Shown: positions 18,178 to 27,179, counted from the first letter of the stretch. The stretch is DNA of 57,500 bases from Niallia sp. XMNu-256 (GCF_036670015.1 NZ_CP137636.1:32501-90000); one strand, 5' to 3'. The notes: generated from the sequence alone by a model not told the origin. Made by a program: numbers and translations.

Positions 18178-18214
18178 AATGTTTCACGTGAAACAAAGCG
18201 TGAAGCATTTTTTT
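18178..18214 (+). terminator. metS terminator, overlapping parS
   Basis: An 11-bp stem (18178-18188 with 18199-18209, one U-G wobble) and a 10-base loop are followed by seven T. The left arm contains the first half of the parS palindrome, so the RNA hairpin and the DNA palindrome share bases but use different partners. Confidence 0.8.
18180..18195. other. parS: parS site (ParB/Spo0J binding)
   Basis: TGTTTCACGTGAAACA is a perfect 16-bp palindrome and an exact match to the Bacillus parS consensus. ParB (Spo0J) nucleates here to load SMC and organise the origin region. Its presence fits an origin-proximal position. Confidence 0.95.
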
Positions 18215-18337
18215 AATTAGATCTCTTCTCCTATTAGGAGAGGATAAAGCTCCCTAAAAAGGGTTATAATCAATTTCTTTGTAATCAAGTTGTAATACTT
18301 GTAACATTAAAAATATTTATAAAAAAAGGAGTATGAC

Positions 18338-19108
18338 ATGTTATTTGATACTCATGTGCATTTAAATGCCGATCAATTCGAAGAAGATTTAGCAGAGGTT
18401 ATAGAAAGGGCGCTTCAAGCAGGAGTGGAGCAAATGGTCGTTGTTGGGTTTGACCGTCCAACAATTACAAAGGCAATGGATCTCGTAGAAGCGTACGATT
18501 TTCTCTATGCAAGTGTCGGTTGGCATCCGGTAGATGCGATTGATATGACAGATGAGGATTTAATCTGGATTGAGGAGCTTTCCGCTCATCCAAAGGTAGT
18601 GGCTTTAGGGGAAATGGGACTTGATTATCATTGGGATAAATCACCTAAGGAAATCCAACACGATGTATTTAGAAAACAAATTCGCTTAGCTAAAAAGGTG
18701 AAGCTGCCGATCATCATTCATAATCGGGAAGCCACCGCAGATATCGTCCGTATTTTACGGGAAGAAGGGGCGGATGAGGTTGGCGGAATCATGCATTGCT
18801 TCAGTGGCAGCGTAGAAGTGGCCAGGGAATGTATAGAAATGAACTTCTATATTTCACTAGGTGGACCGGTCACCTTTAAAAATGCAAAAAAACCAAAAGA
18901 GGTAGCAAAAGAAATTCCATTAGATAAACTTTTGATCGAAACCGATTGCCCATATTTGGCCCCGCATCCATATAGAGGAAAGAGAAATGAACCTTCATAT
19001 GTAAAATTAGTAGCGGAGCAAATTGCAGAGTTAAAAGGTATTTCCCTAGAGGAAGTAGCCAATGCGACAACCAAAAATGCGCAGAAATTATTCGACATTA
19101 ACAGATAA
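18338..19108 (+). CDS. yabD: TatD family metal-dependent hydrolase (YabD)
   Basis: This 256-aa TIM-barrel hydrolase of the TatD DNase family shows the metal ligands in order: DTHVHL at the start, GEMGLDYHW (Glu), IIHNRE, MHCFSGS and ETDCPYLAPHP near the C-terminus. TatD proteins are 3'-5' exonucleases in the cases studied; the role here is inferred. AAAAAAGGAG precedes ATG-18338 by seven bases. It follows metS and the parS terminator and is probably expressed on its own. Confidence 0.94.
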   Translation: MLFDTHVHLNADQFEEDLAEVIERALQAGVEQMVVVGFDRPTITKAMDLVEAYDFLYASVGWHPVDAIDMTDEDLIWIEELSAHPKVVALGEMGLDYHWDKSPKEIQHDVFRKQIRLAKKVKLPIIIHNREATADIVRILREEGADEVGGIMHCFSGSVEVARECIEMNFYISLGGPVTFKNAKKPKEVAKEIPLDKLLIETDCPYLAPHPYRGKRNEPSYVKLVAEQIAELKGISLEEVANATTKNAQKLFDINR

Positions 19109-19271
19109 AGATTGCTGTCGAATATATGGTAAGTTTGTCCAAAGTCTATCCAAATGAACTTGTTCTATACGTCTCCTTTTCTTCATAGGATAACCTTGTC
19201 GATAACTTTCTCTTTACTTTTTTCTCAAACCTTTTGCATAATAGGTATTAAATTTGAGGAAAGAGAGGGGG

Positions 19272-19300
19272 TTGACAGATGACAGGTAAGTCTATATAAT
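19272..19300 (+). promoter_or_regulatory. Consensus sigma-A promoter of yabE
   Basis: TTGACA (19272-19277), 17 bases, TATAAT (19295-19300): a perfect match to the sigma-A consensus in both boxes and spacing. The transcript should begin near 19307. Confidence 0.9.
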
Positions 19301-19344
19301 TCACACGAAGAGAAAAGGAGGCGTTTTTCATTTGGATTGAGACC

Positions 19345-20523
19345 ATGAAAAACCTGTTTTCCAAGTCTTTCACACACAAAAAATGGTCGATTGTTATTGC
19401 AAGTCTAATAGTTTTACTCACATCAGCAGGATTTATTACATACGAAACGAGTAAAAAGAATGTAACACTCAACCTAGATGGCCGAGAGAAGGTCGCAAAA
19501 ACACATGCAGCAACAGTTGAAGAATTGTTTGAAGAATTGGACATTTCAATAAAGTCACAAGACCATGTGACACCCACAAAAGACTCGAAGGTTACCAACA
19601 ACATGGAAATTGTTTGGAAACCGGCAAAACAGGTACAATTAACGCAAGAAAATGGGAAAACATCAGTATGGACGACAGCCCAGACAGTTGATGGTTTTTT
19701 GAAAGAGCAAAACATTGTACTAAATGAACATGACGAAATACAGCCAGATAAGAATACAACTTTACAAAAGGGTATGAATGTAGTAATTGATAGAGCTTTC
19801 CCGCTCACGATTATCGACGGAGGGAAAGAGGAAGTTGTGTGGTCAACTTCGACTACGGTCGCTGACTTTTTAAAACAACAGGAGATTTCTTTAACGGATT
19901 TAGACCGTGTTGAACCAAGCTTAGATGAAACTGTCGTAGAAAATGACATGGTTCATGTTATTCGAGTAGAAAAGGTCACCGATGTAGTGGAAGAACCAAT
20001 TCCATTTGCTGTTGTCACGAGAAAGGACGAGAATCTGGCAAGTGGAACAGAGAAAATCATTACCCATGGAAAAGAAGGACTTATCAAAAAGACCTATGAA
20101 ATTGTAAAAGAAAACGGGAAAGAAGTATCGCGTACTGTATTAAATGAATCAGTAACAAGAGAAAAGCAAGATCAGGTTGTTGCAGTAGGGAACAAGGAAG
20201 TGGTTCAAATCGCTTCTCGTGGCAGCGAGAGCGGAAAAGAAATCCATGTAACCTCTACTGCATATACAGCGAATTGCAACGGCTGTTCTGGCACAACAGC
20301 TACTGGAATTAATCTGCATGCCAACCCGAATCTTAAAGTGATTGCAGTAGACCCAAATGTCATTCCACTTGGTTCTAAGGTCCATGTGGAAGGATATGGA
20401 TATGCAGTTGCTGCAGATACCGGCGGTGCGATCAATGGCAATAAAATTGATGTGTATTTTGCTTCTAAACAAGATGCAGTTAATTGGGGAAGAAAAACAG
20501 TTAAAATAAAAGTACTAAACTAA
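19345..20523 (+). CDS. yabE: YabE, 3D/G5/DUF348 cell-wall protein
   Basis: This 392-aa surface protein has one N-terminal membrane anchor (about residues 14-31), three DUF348 repeats (about 35-215; each has the T-V-x-x-x-L pattern), a G5 domain (about 215-290) and a C-terminal 3D domain (STAYTANCNGCSGTTATG ... AADTGGAINGNKIDVYF), named for its three aspartates and related to lytic transglycosylase MltA. It resembles resuscitation-promoting factor-like cell-wall hydrolases, acting outside the membrane. ATG-19345 lies 23 bases after the SD GGAGG (19317-19321), too far; an in-frame ATT at 19330, eight bases from that SD, is an alternative start. Confidence 0.92.
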   Translation: MKNLFSKSFTHKKWSIVIASLIVLLTSAGFITYETSKKNVTLNLDGREKVAKTHAATVEELFEELDISIKSQDHVTPTKDSKVTNNMEIVWKPAKQVQLTQENGKTSVWTTAQTVDGFLKEQNIVLNEHDEIQPDKNTTLQKGMNVVIDRAFPLTIIDGGKEEVVWSTSTTVADFLKQQEISLTDLDRVEPSLDETVVENDMVHVIRVEKVTDVVEEPIPFAVVTRKDENLASGTEKIITHGKEGLIKKTYEIVKENGKEVSRTVLNESVTREKQDQVVAVGNKEVVQIASRGSESGKEIHVTSTAYTANCNGCSGTTATGINLHANPNLKVIAVDPNVIPLGSKVHVEGYGYAVAADTGGAINGNKIDVYFASKQDAVNWGRKTVKIKVLN

Positions 20524-20530
20524 CATAAGG

Positions 20531-20562
20531 TGCAGTGGAGATTCTCCGCTGCATTTTTCTTT
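20531..20562 (+). terminator. Terminator after yabE
   Basis: The stem pairs TGCAGTGGAGA with TCTCCGCTGCA (one G-U wobble), followed by a T-rich run. Confidence 0.88.
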
Positions 20563-20604
20563 TTCCCCTTATAAGCTATAATAAGTAAGGTAAAAGAATG
20601 TCCA

Positions 20605-20634
20605 TTGACTAGCGGCGGTTCTTTAGCATATAAA
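20605..20634 (+). promoter_or_regulatory. Sigma-A promoter of rnmV-rsmA
   Basis: TTGACT (20605-20610), 18 bases, TATAAA (20629-20634). It leaves a leader of about 107 bases before rnmV, in which only a weak 6-bp hairpin (GGATAG/CTATCC) is seen. Confidence 0.6.
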
Positions 20635-20747
20635 CACTAAGGATAGAGAAAAAGATTTCCTATCCTAATCTTATTTATATAGACGTTTAATATTACAAAA
20701 AGGTTTCATTTTTCTATCAATTTTATTATAAATATTTCGGAGGACCT

Positions 20748-22191
<1,444 letters not shown>

Positions 22192-22194
22192 GAG

Positions 22195-22278
22195 ATTCCA
22201 CTTTACATTCACAGGTAAACAGCCCCGTGCATATTTTAAGGAGAAGGATCGTATTCCGGATGATATGTAAAGTGGAGT
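22195..22278 (+). promoter_or_regulatory. Long inverted repeat that can hide the yabG ribosome-binding site
   Basis: TCCACTTTACAT (22197-22208) and ATGTAAAGTGGA (22265-22276) are perfect 12-base complements; with one A-T pair and one wobble the stem grows to 14 bp. The right arm contains the yabG SD (GTGGAG). In mRNA running on from rsmA the SD would be paired; a transcript starting between the arms would lack the left arm. Confidence 0.65.
22211..22238 (+). promoter_or_regulatory. Sigma-K promoter of yabG
   Basis: The -10 CATATTTTA (22230-22238) matches the sigma-K consensus CATAnnnTA exactly, with AC at 22211-22212 as the -35 core 17 bases upstream. B. subtilis yabG is a sigma-K gene. Confidence 0.7.
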
Positions 22279-22289
22279 GTTGCCAATGA
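22260..22289 (+). CDS. Possible 9-codon leader peptide before yabG
   Basis: ATG-22260 opens a frame of nine codons (MICKVECCQ) whose stop TGA overlaps the yabG ATG as ATGA. An AAGGAGAAGGA stretch at 22238-22248 could serve as its SD, at a long spacing. It runs through the right arm of the inverted repeat, so its translation would open that stem. Only sequence evidence; it may be chance. Confidence 0.3.
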   Translation: MICKVECCQ

Positions 22290-23155
22290 GTATAAAGAAG
22301 ATGGATATAGTTGGCAGAAAATCTTATCGTTGCGATATTTTATTTAGAGTGATTGACATTAGGGAACAAGGGAATACAAAGATAGCCGTTTTATACGGAG
22401 AAGACTTTCGGTTAATTGCTGATGCACCTTTTGATGATTTAGTGCCGATAAATCCTTCAGAGCGGGCTAAGAAGTCACAGCAATTTCGATCGATGGAAGA
22501 ACAGTCCCTTCAACTATTTCGGCAGGATCTTCATCTTTTAAAGGAAAAACGGGAATTTGAAACGACAGAGGGTTATAAGAAACCAAATAATTATTTCCAT
22601 ATGCCCGGAAGAGTCCTTCATTTAGATGGAGATCCTCTCTATTTAAAAAAATGTCTTACTTTATATGAAACGATTGGGATCCCTGTTACTGGTATCCACT
22701 GTAATGAGAAAGAGATGGCTCATAAGATCGGTGGGTTAATTGAAAGTTACCGGCCTGATATTTTAGTTGTCACCGGTCATGATGCTTATTCAAAATCAAA
22801 AGGTGAGAAAACCGATATTAATGCGTACAGACATTCAAAGGATTTTGTCCTAACAGTGAAAGAGGCTAGAAAAAGGGTTCCAAGTTTGGATCAACTTGTG
22901 ATTTTTGCAGGGGCATGTCAGTCCCATTTTGAATCTCTGATTCATGCTGGAGCCAACTTTGCTAGTTCACCTTCTCGTGTGAACATCCATGCACTAGATC
23001 CTGTCTACATTGTTGCTAAAATCAGTTTCACCCCATTCATGGAAACCATTAATGTCTGGGATGTCTTGCGGAATACATTAACAGGTGAAAAAGGCCTCGG
23101 TGGTATAGAAACAAGAGGGATTTTACGAACTGGAATGCCATTAAATAAAGAGTAA
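22286..23155 (+). CDS. yabG: YabG, sporulation-specific coat protease
   Basis: This 289-aa protein is highly similar to B. subtilis YabG, the mother-cell cysteine protease that trims spore-coat proteins such as SpoIVA and prepares them for cross-linking. Conserved blocks include YFHMPGRVLHLDGDPLYLKKC, VVTGHDAYSK and the C-terminal FAGACQSHFESLIHAGANFASSP, which holds the likely catalytic Cys and His. ATG-22286 sits eight bases after GGAG; the frame can open nine bases earlier at a GTG. A terminator follows. Confidence 0.96.
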   Translation: MSIKKMDIVGRKSYRCDILFRVIDIREQGNTKIAVLYGEDFRLIADAPFDDLVPINPSERAKKSQQFRSMEEQSLQLFRQDLHLLKEKREFETTEGYKKPNNYFHMPGRVLHLDGDPLYLKKCLTLYETIGIPVTGIHCNEKEMAHKIGGLIESYRPDILVVTGHDAYSKSKGEKTDINAYRHSKDFVLTVKEARKRVPSLDQLVIFAGACQSHFESLIHAGANFASSPSRVNIHALDPVYIVAKISFTPFMETINVWDVLRNTLTGEKGLGGIETRGILRTGMPLNKE

Positions 23156-23158
23156 CGT

Positions 23159-23191
23159 ATAGCCGTTGTTTTTAATTACGGCTATTTTTTT
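23159..23191 (+). terminator. Terminator after yabG
   Basis: An 8-bp stem (ATAGCCGT 23159-23166 with ACGGCTAT 23178-23185) is followed by seven T. Confidence 0.9.
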
Positions 23192-23344
23192 ATGGTTGAT
23201 AGACTGGTAAACAAGGTGTTTTTATCTTTCTTGTTATATTTGAAAATCAATATATTAAATATGTTTGAAAAGGCTACATAATTCCTTTCATTGGGGAAAA
23301 GATAATAATGTTGAAATAAGGGAGAAAATGTAGAAGAAAAAATG

Positions 23345-23373
23345 TTGACTTTTATATTATAGAAATATATAAT
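23345..23373 (+). promoter_or_regulatory. Upstream sigma-A promoter of veg
   Basis: TTGACT (23345-23350), 17 bases, TATAAT (23368-23373), in very A/T-rich DNA. Confidence 0.75.
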
Positions 23374-23386
23374 TTATTATTTTGGG

Positions 23387-23415
23387 TTGACTTTTTTTCA
23401 TCTTTGTTGTAAACT
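23387..23415 (+). promoter_or_regulatory. Downstream sigma-A promoter of veg
   Basis: TTGACT (23387-23392), 17 bases, TAAACT (23410-23415). Its place, with the start site almost at the SD, corresponds to the strong veg promoter of B. subtilis. Confidence 0.75.
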
Positions 23416-23438
23416 AACAATTAGTGAGGTGGTTCGAA

Positions 23439-23702
23439 GTGGCAAAAACACTAACGGATATTAAAAAAGCACTCGATTCAAATTTGGGTAAGAAGCTTTT
23501 ACTTAAAGCTAATGGCGGAAGAAGGAAGACAATTGAGCGGTCAGGTATTTTAGCGGAAACATATCCATCAGTATTTGTTATTGAACTTGATCAAGACGAA
23601 AATGCTTTTGAACGTGTTTCATATAGCTACGCTGACGTTTTAACTGAGACGGTACAAATTACTTTTTATGAAGATACATCAGGACAAGTTGCTTTAAGTT
23701 GA
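23439..23702 (+). CDS. veg: Veg protein (biofilm-related, DUF1021)
   Basis: This 87-aa Sm-like small protein is nearly identical in its core ([14 protein letters not shown] and [10 protein letters not shown]) to B. subtilis Veg, which stimulates biofilm formation by counteracting SinR. GTG-23439 follows GTGAGGTGG and gives [10 protein letters not shown], the family start. Two promoters and a strong terminator isolate it as a highly expressed single gene. Confidence 0.96.
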   Translation: MAKTLTDIKKALDSNLGKKLLLKANGGRRKTIERSGILAETYPSVFVIELDQDENAFERVSYSYADVLTETVQITFYEDTSGQVALS

Positions 23703-23726
23703 TACATGTTGGCAGCATCTCATAAG

Positions 23727-23775
23727 ATGAGCCGATGAGAAGAGGATCTGCACCTTCTCATCGGCTCATTTTGTT
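23727..23775 (+). terminator. Terminator after veg
   Basis: A perfect 16-bp stem (23727-23742 with 23754-23769) is followed by a T-rich tract; an unusually strong terminator. Confidence 0.95.
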
Positions 23776-23824
23776 TTATATGTATTTATGTTTACTAATG
23801 CACTCCAACTTCAATTAAAAGGCA

Positions 23825-23855
23825 ATTATAATTAGCCTCATATCTTTCCATAATA
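23825..23855 (+). promoter_or_regulatory. Possible sigma-G promoter of sspF
   Basis: CATAATA (23849-23855) is close to the sigma-G -10 CATACTA; the best -35 is ATTATA (23825-23830), a weak match with an 18-base spacer. B. subtilis sspF is a sigma-G gene. Confidence 0.4.
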
Positions 23856-23888
23856 GGAGTACCGGGATGATGAAAGGAGTTGTTACGA

Positions 23889-24068
23889 TTGGGCAGAAGA
23901 AGAGGAATTATGTCTGAAGGGTTTAAAGAGGAACTTGCAAAAGAACTTGGGTTTTATGATGTCGTTCAAAAAGAGGGATGGGGCGGGATCAAAGCCCGAG
24001 ATGCAGGTAACATGGTGAAGAGAGCGATTGAAATCGCTGAGCAAAACCTTTTAAACGAAAGACGTTAA
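23889..24068 (+). CDS. sspF: Small acid-soluble spore protein, alpha/beta type (SspF)
   Basis: This 59-aa DNA-binding protein coats forespore DNA. It carries the alpha/beta SASP C-terminal signature ([23 protein letters not shown]) and the [23 protein letters not shown]-terminal half; the GPR protease site ([11 protein letters not shown]) is recognisable. TTG-23889 follows AAAGGAG (23873-23879) by nine bases and gives the family start. Confidence 0.95.
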   Translation: MGRRRGIMSEGFKEELAKELGFYDVVQKEGWGGIKARDAGNMVKRAIEIAEQNLLNERR

Positions 24069-24380
24069 GACTCTTTATAAGCCATATAAGTTTTGTAACA
24101 GAACTGATTTCAAACAAAAATGGATTCATCACGGTTGTCGGGAGATTGATCTCCCGACTATTTTTATGGGTTATTCCTATACTAACATCATAATTTCACA
24201 CCTTTTATAAGTTTGTTAGGATTGTCATGTCTTACATTAGTGTTTTTGTGGTAAAATAGGACAAAAAATGTAGTCGTATTTTGTCTCCCGTTTTTATTAA
24301 ATCGGTTGAAAGGAGAGTTATATTACAAAATAGAGATTTGACGGAGACATCCTGACCTGAGATTAAAGTAGGTGGAATTT
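24069..24380 (+). other. Intergenic region sspF-ispE
   Basis: This 312-base gap holds the sspF terminator at 24137-24166, then an A/T-rich stretch with a possible -10 (TAAAAT, 24252-24257) lacking a clear -35, and the ispE leader. An SD-like GAAAGGAGAG at about 24309-24318 has no start codon of use after it. No gene was found. Confidence 0.55.
24137..24166 (+). terminator. Terminator after sspF
   Basis: A 9-bp perfect stem (GTCGGGAGA 24137-24145 with TCTCCCGAC 24150-24158) and four-base loop are followed by TATTTTTA. Confidence 0.9.
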
Positions 24381-25250
24381 TTGAAGCTTTTAGTAAAGGC
24401 ACCGGCAAAAATTAATTTGTCTTTAGATGTGTTACATAAACGTCCTGATGGTTATCATGAGGTCGAAATGATTATGACAACCATTGATCTTGCAGACCGA
24501 TTGGAATTAACTTTATTAGACCGTGATGAAATATATATCGTTTCTCACAACCGTTTTGTACCGGACGATCAACGTAATTTAGCTTATCAAGCGGCCCTTT
24601 TACTTAAAAAGCGATACGCTGTTAAAAAGGGTGTTGTGATAAGAATCGAGAAAACAATCCCAGTCGCGGCTGGTTTGGCTGGTGGGAGTAGTGATGCTGC
24701 CGCAACATTAAGAGGGTTAAACAAACTGTGGAACTTACATTTATCAATGGATGAATTAGCACGAATTGGAGCTGAGATTGGCTCAGACGTATCCTTTTGT
24801 GTCTATGGAGGGACAGCATTAGCAAAAGGCAGAGGGGAAAAGATTAAACATCTTCCAGCGCCCCCAACATGCTGGGTCATATTAGCGAAGCCCTATATTG
24901 GTGTATCAACAGCAGATGTATATCGACGCTTAGATTTATCCAAGATCGAACATCCACAAACAAATCAAATGATTCAAGCGCTTGAAAAGGCGGATTTCAA
25001 CGGGGTATGTAAGAACCTTGGAAATGTTCTGGAGGATGTGACTTTGAAGGTTCATCCAGAGGTTGCCTTGATTAAAGAACAAATGAAACGCTTTGGAGCG
25101 GATGCTGTACTAATGAGTGGCAGTGGACCGACAGTATTTGGACTTGTTCAGCATGATTCAAGAATGCAACGGGTTTATAACGGTTTAAGGGGATTTTGCG
25201 ATCAGGTTTTCGCGGTCCGGATGCTAGGAGAGCAACATACTCTTGATTAA
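24381..25250 (+). CDS. ispE: 4-diphosphocytidyl-2-C-methyl-D-erythritol kinase
   Basis: IspE phosphorylates CDP-methylerythritol in the MEP isoprenoid pathway. The 289-aa GHMP kinase has [13 protein letters not shown] at the N-terminus, the ATP-binding [20 protein letters not shown], and the C-terminal [11 protein letters not shown] motif. TTG-24381 lies six bases after AGGTGG and gives the family start; the frame can open nine bases earlier at GTG. The first PurBox of purR overlaps its last codon. Confidence 0.97.
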   Translation: MKLLVKAPAKINLSLDVLHKRPDGYHEVEMIMTTIDLADRLELTLLDRDEIYIVSHNRFVPDDQRNLAYQAALLLKKRYAVKKGVVIRIEKTIPVAAGLAGGSSDAAATLRGLNKLWNLHLSMDELARIGAEIGSDVSFCVYGGTALAKGRGEKIKHLPAPPTCWVILAKPYIGVSTADVYRRLDLSKIEHPQTNQMIQALEKADFNGVCKNLGNVLEDVTLKVHPEVALIKEQMKRFGADAVLMSGSGPTVFGLVQHDSRMQRVYNGLRGFCDQVFAVRMLGEQHTLD

Positions 25251-25293
25251 ATCCGGATATTAGTGTTATATTTACAGTAAATTATTCGGATTT
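25249..25293 (+). promoter_or_regulatory. PurR operator: two inverted PurBoxes before purR
   Basis: The PurBox consensus is AWWWCCGAACWWT. AAATCCGGATATT (25249-25261) matches at 11 of 13, and the reverse complement of 25281-25293 (AAATCCGAATAAT) at 12 of 13. Taken as 14-base boxes they face each other across 17 bp, the spacing used by PurR in B. subtilis. This predicts autoregulation of purR. Confidence 0.8.
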
Positions 25294-25311
25294 GATGGGA
25301 GGTTAGGAAAA

Positions 25312-26148
25312 GTGAAATTTCGTCGAAGTGAACGTTTGATCGATATGACGAACTTTTTATTACATCACCCCCGACAATTAATTCCGCTTACCGTTTTTGC
25401 TGAAAGATATCGTTCTGCGAAATCATCTATTAGTGAGGATTTGGCCATTATTAAAGAGGTTTTCGAGGAAAGAGGAATTGGCACGTTGCAAACGGTTGCA
25501 GGAGCGGCAGGCGGGGTGAAATACCAGGCCTTTGTTAGTAAAGATGAAGCGCGTTCATTTATTAGTGAACTATGTGAAACAATAACAGACCCGGCCCGAT
25601 TACTGCCGGGAGGCTATTTATATTTAACTGATATTCTTGGAGACCCAATGATTGTTCAAAAGGTTGGAAAAATGATTGCTGCGGCCTTTATTGATAAGGA
25701 TATTGATGTCGTCATGACCATTGCAACAAAAGGAATCCCACTTGCTTACGGAGTTGCAAATTACTTAAATGTCCCAGTCGTTATTGTAAGAAATGATAAT
25801 ATTGTGACAGAAGGTTCTACCGTCAGCATCAATTATGTATCAGGTTCAACAAAGCGGATCCAAACAATGGTTTTATCGAAAAGAAGTCTTTCCGAAGGTT
25901 CTAAAGTGCTAATTATTGATGACTTTATGAAAGCAGGCGGAACCATTAATGGGATGATTAATTTATTAGAAGAATTCCAAGCCCAATTGGCTGGAATTGC
26001 CGTTTTAGTTGAGGCAGAAAAAGCAGAAGAACGATTAGTAGAGGATTATTTGTCTCTTATTAAACTTTCCAATGTGGATTTAAAACAAAAGCAAATTAGT
26101 GTTAGTGAAGGAAATTACTTTTCAAAAGGTAATACAAGCTATAGTTGA
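25312..26148 (+). CDS. purR: Purine operon repressor PurR
   Basis: This 278-aa repressor has an N-terminal winged helix-turn-helix (about residues 1-74; KFRRSERLIDMTNFLL) and a C-terminal PRTase-fold domain with the PRPP-binding loop LIIDDFMKAGGTINGM (about 199-215). PRPP prevents DNA binding when purines are scarce. GTG-25312 follows GGGAGGTTAGG. The two PurBoxes in front suggest it represses itself. Confidence 0.97.
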   Translation: MKFRRSERLIDMTNFLLHHPRQLIPLTVFAERYRSAKSSISEDLAIIKEVFEERGIGTLQTVAGAAGGVKYQAFVSKDEARSFISELCETITDPARLLPGGYLYLTDILGDPMIVQKVGKMIAAAFIDKDIDVVMTIATKGIPLAYGVANYLNVPVVIVRNDNIVTEGSTVSINYVSGSTKRIQTMVLSKRSLSEGSKVLIIDDFMKAGGTINGMINLLEEFQAQLAGIAVLVEAEKAEERLVEDYLSLIKLSNVDLKQKQISVSEGNYFSKGNTSYS

Positions 26149-26152
26149 TTAA

Positions 26153-26205
26153 ATGCCTGCTAAGGTCCATTACAGGGTCAATAAATAGCAGGCATATTAT
26201 TTTAT
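26153..26205 (+). terminator. Probable terminator after purR
   Basis: A 9-bp stem (ATGCCTGCT 26153-26161 with AGCAGGCAT 26187-26195) encloses a 25-base loop and is followed by an interrupted T tract, so termination may be partial before ridA. Confidence 0.6.
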
Positions 26206-26231
26206 ATATATAGAAAATAGGAGGAGATACC

Positions 26232-26606
26232 ATGAAAGTAGTAAGCACAAAAGAAGCACCAGCAGCAATCGGGCCATATTCCCAAGGGATGGTGGTCAAC
26301 AATGTTTTTTATAGCTCAGGGCAAATTCCTTTAACTGCAGAAGGTGAACTTGTTGAGGGCGATGTTGTCGTTCAAACTCATCAAGTATTTAAAAACCTAC
26401 AAGCTGTTTTAAAAGAGGCTGGAGCATCATTAGATTCTGTCGTTAAAACGACTGTTTTTATAAAAGACATGAATGACTTTGGAAAGGTAAATGAAGTGTA
26501 CGGTGAATACTTCCATACACATAAACCAGCGCGCTCCTGTGTGGAAGTAGCTCGGTTACCAAAAGATGTATTAATTGAAATTGAAGTAATTGCACTCGTT
26601 AAGTAA
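26232..26606 (+). CDS. ridA: RidA family 2-iminobutanoate/2-iminopropanoate deaminase (YabJ)
   Basis: RidA hydrolyses reactive enamines/imines made by PLP enzymes. The 124-aa protein has the family signature (IGPYSQG near the start, the [21 protein letters not shown] stretch in parts, and [18 protein letters not shown] with the substrate-binding arginine). GGAGGAG precedes ATG-26232. It lies between purR and spoVG, as yabJ does in B. subtilis. Confidence 0.96.
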   Translation: MKVVSTKEAPAAIGPYSQGMVVNNVFYSSGQIPLTAEGELVEGDVVVQTHQVFKNLQAVLKEAGASLDSVVKTTVFIKDMNDFGKVNEVYGEYFHTHKPARSCVEVARLPKDVLIEIEVIALVK

Positions 26607-26621
26607 TAGTTTAGTTAATGG

Positions 26622-26658
26622 CGAAAAGACCCTGAAAAAGGGACTTTTCGTTTTTTTA
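26622..26658 (+). terminator. Terminator after ridA
   Basis: CGAAAAGACCCT pairs with AGGGACTTTTCG with one mismatch, followed by eight T. Confidence 0.85.
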
Positions 26659-26758
26659 TACTTTTATCTTTGAATATGTATAAATTCAAAGATTTTTGTT
26701 TATGATTCTTAAAGGATTTAAAATTATCACTATATTTTTAAAAAATTTTAATAATTAA

Positions 26759-26787
26759 GAAGGATTTAAGAAAATTCTGTTGAATTA
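26759..26787 (+). promoter_or_regulatory. Sigma-H promoter of spoVG
   Basis: GAAGGATTT (26759-26767) matches the sigma-H -35 RnAGGAwWW and GTTGAATTA (26779-26787) the -10 RnnGAATww, with 11 bases between. The very A/T-rich DNA upstream (about 26690-26758) is like the AbrB-bound region of B. subtilis spoVG. Confidence 0.85.
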
Positions 26788-26828
26788 TTACCAATAGATT
26801 TGAATCTATGGAAAAGGTGGTGAACAAA

Positions 26829-27125
26829 ATGGAAGTAACTGACGTAAGATTACGCCGTGTCAATACGGATGGCCGCATGAGGGCGATTGCATCTATTACG
26901 TTGGATAATGAGTTTGTTGTTCATGATATCCGCGTCATTGATGGAAACAATGGCTTGTTTGTTGCAATGCCAAGTAAACGTACACCAGATGGAGAGTTTC
27001 GCGATATCGCCCACCCAATTAATTCTGGAACTCGCGGCAAAATTCAAGAAGCCGTTTTAACAGAGTATCATCGTTTAGGGGAAGCAGAAGCGGAAGTAGA
27101 ATTTGAAGAAGCTGGTGCTTCATAA
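26829..27125 (+). CDS. spoVG: SpoVG, septation/gene-expression regulator
   Basis: This 98-aa protein is almost identical to SpoVG of B. subtilis through [25 protein letters not shown] and [25 protein letters not shown], with an acidic tail ([12 protein letters not shown]). It binds nucleic acid and affects asymmetric septation and cortex formation. ATG-26829 follows AAAGGTGGTGA and gives the family start. Confidence 0.97.
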   Translation: MEVTDVRLRRVNTDGRMRAIASITLDNEFVVHDIRVIDGNNGLFVAMPSKRTPDGEFRDIAHPINSGTRGKIQEAVLTEYHRLGEAEAEVEFEEAGAS

Positions 27126-27148
27126 AAAGATAAATAGTAATTACAATT

Positions 27149-27179
27149 AGAGCCTTCTTCAAAAGTTGGCTCTTTTTTC
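27149..27179 (+). terminator. Terminator after spoVG
   Basis: A 6-bp stem (AGAGCC 27149-27154 with GGCTCT 27168-27173) is followed by six T. Confidence 0.75.

Noticed and set aside
19248-19949. A 233-codon frame antisense to yabE
   Set aside because: It is the mirror of the DUF348 region of yabE, is Ser/Phe-rich as expected of a shadow frame, and has no SD at its start.
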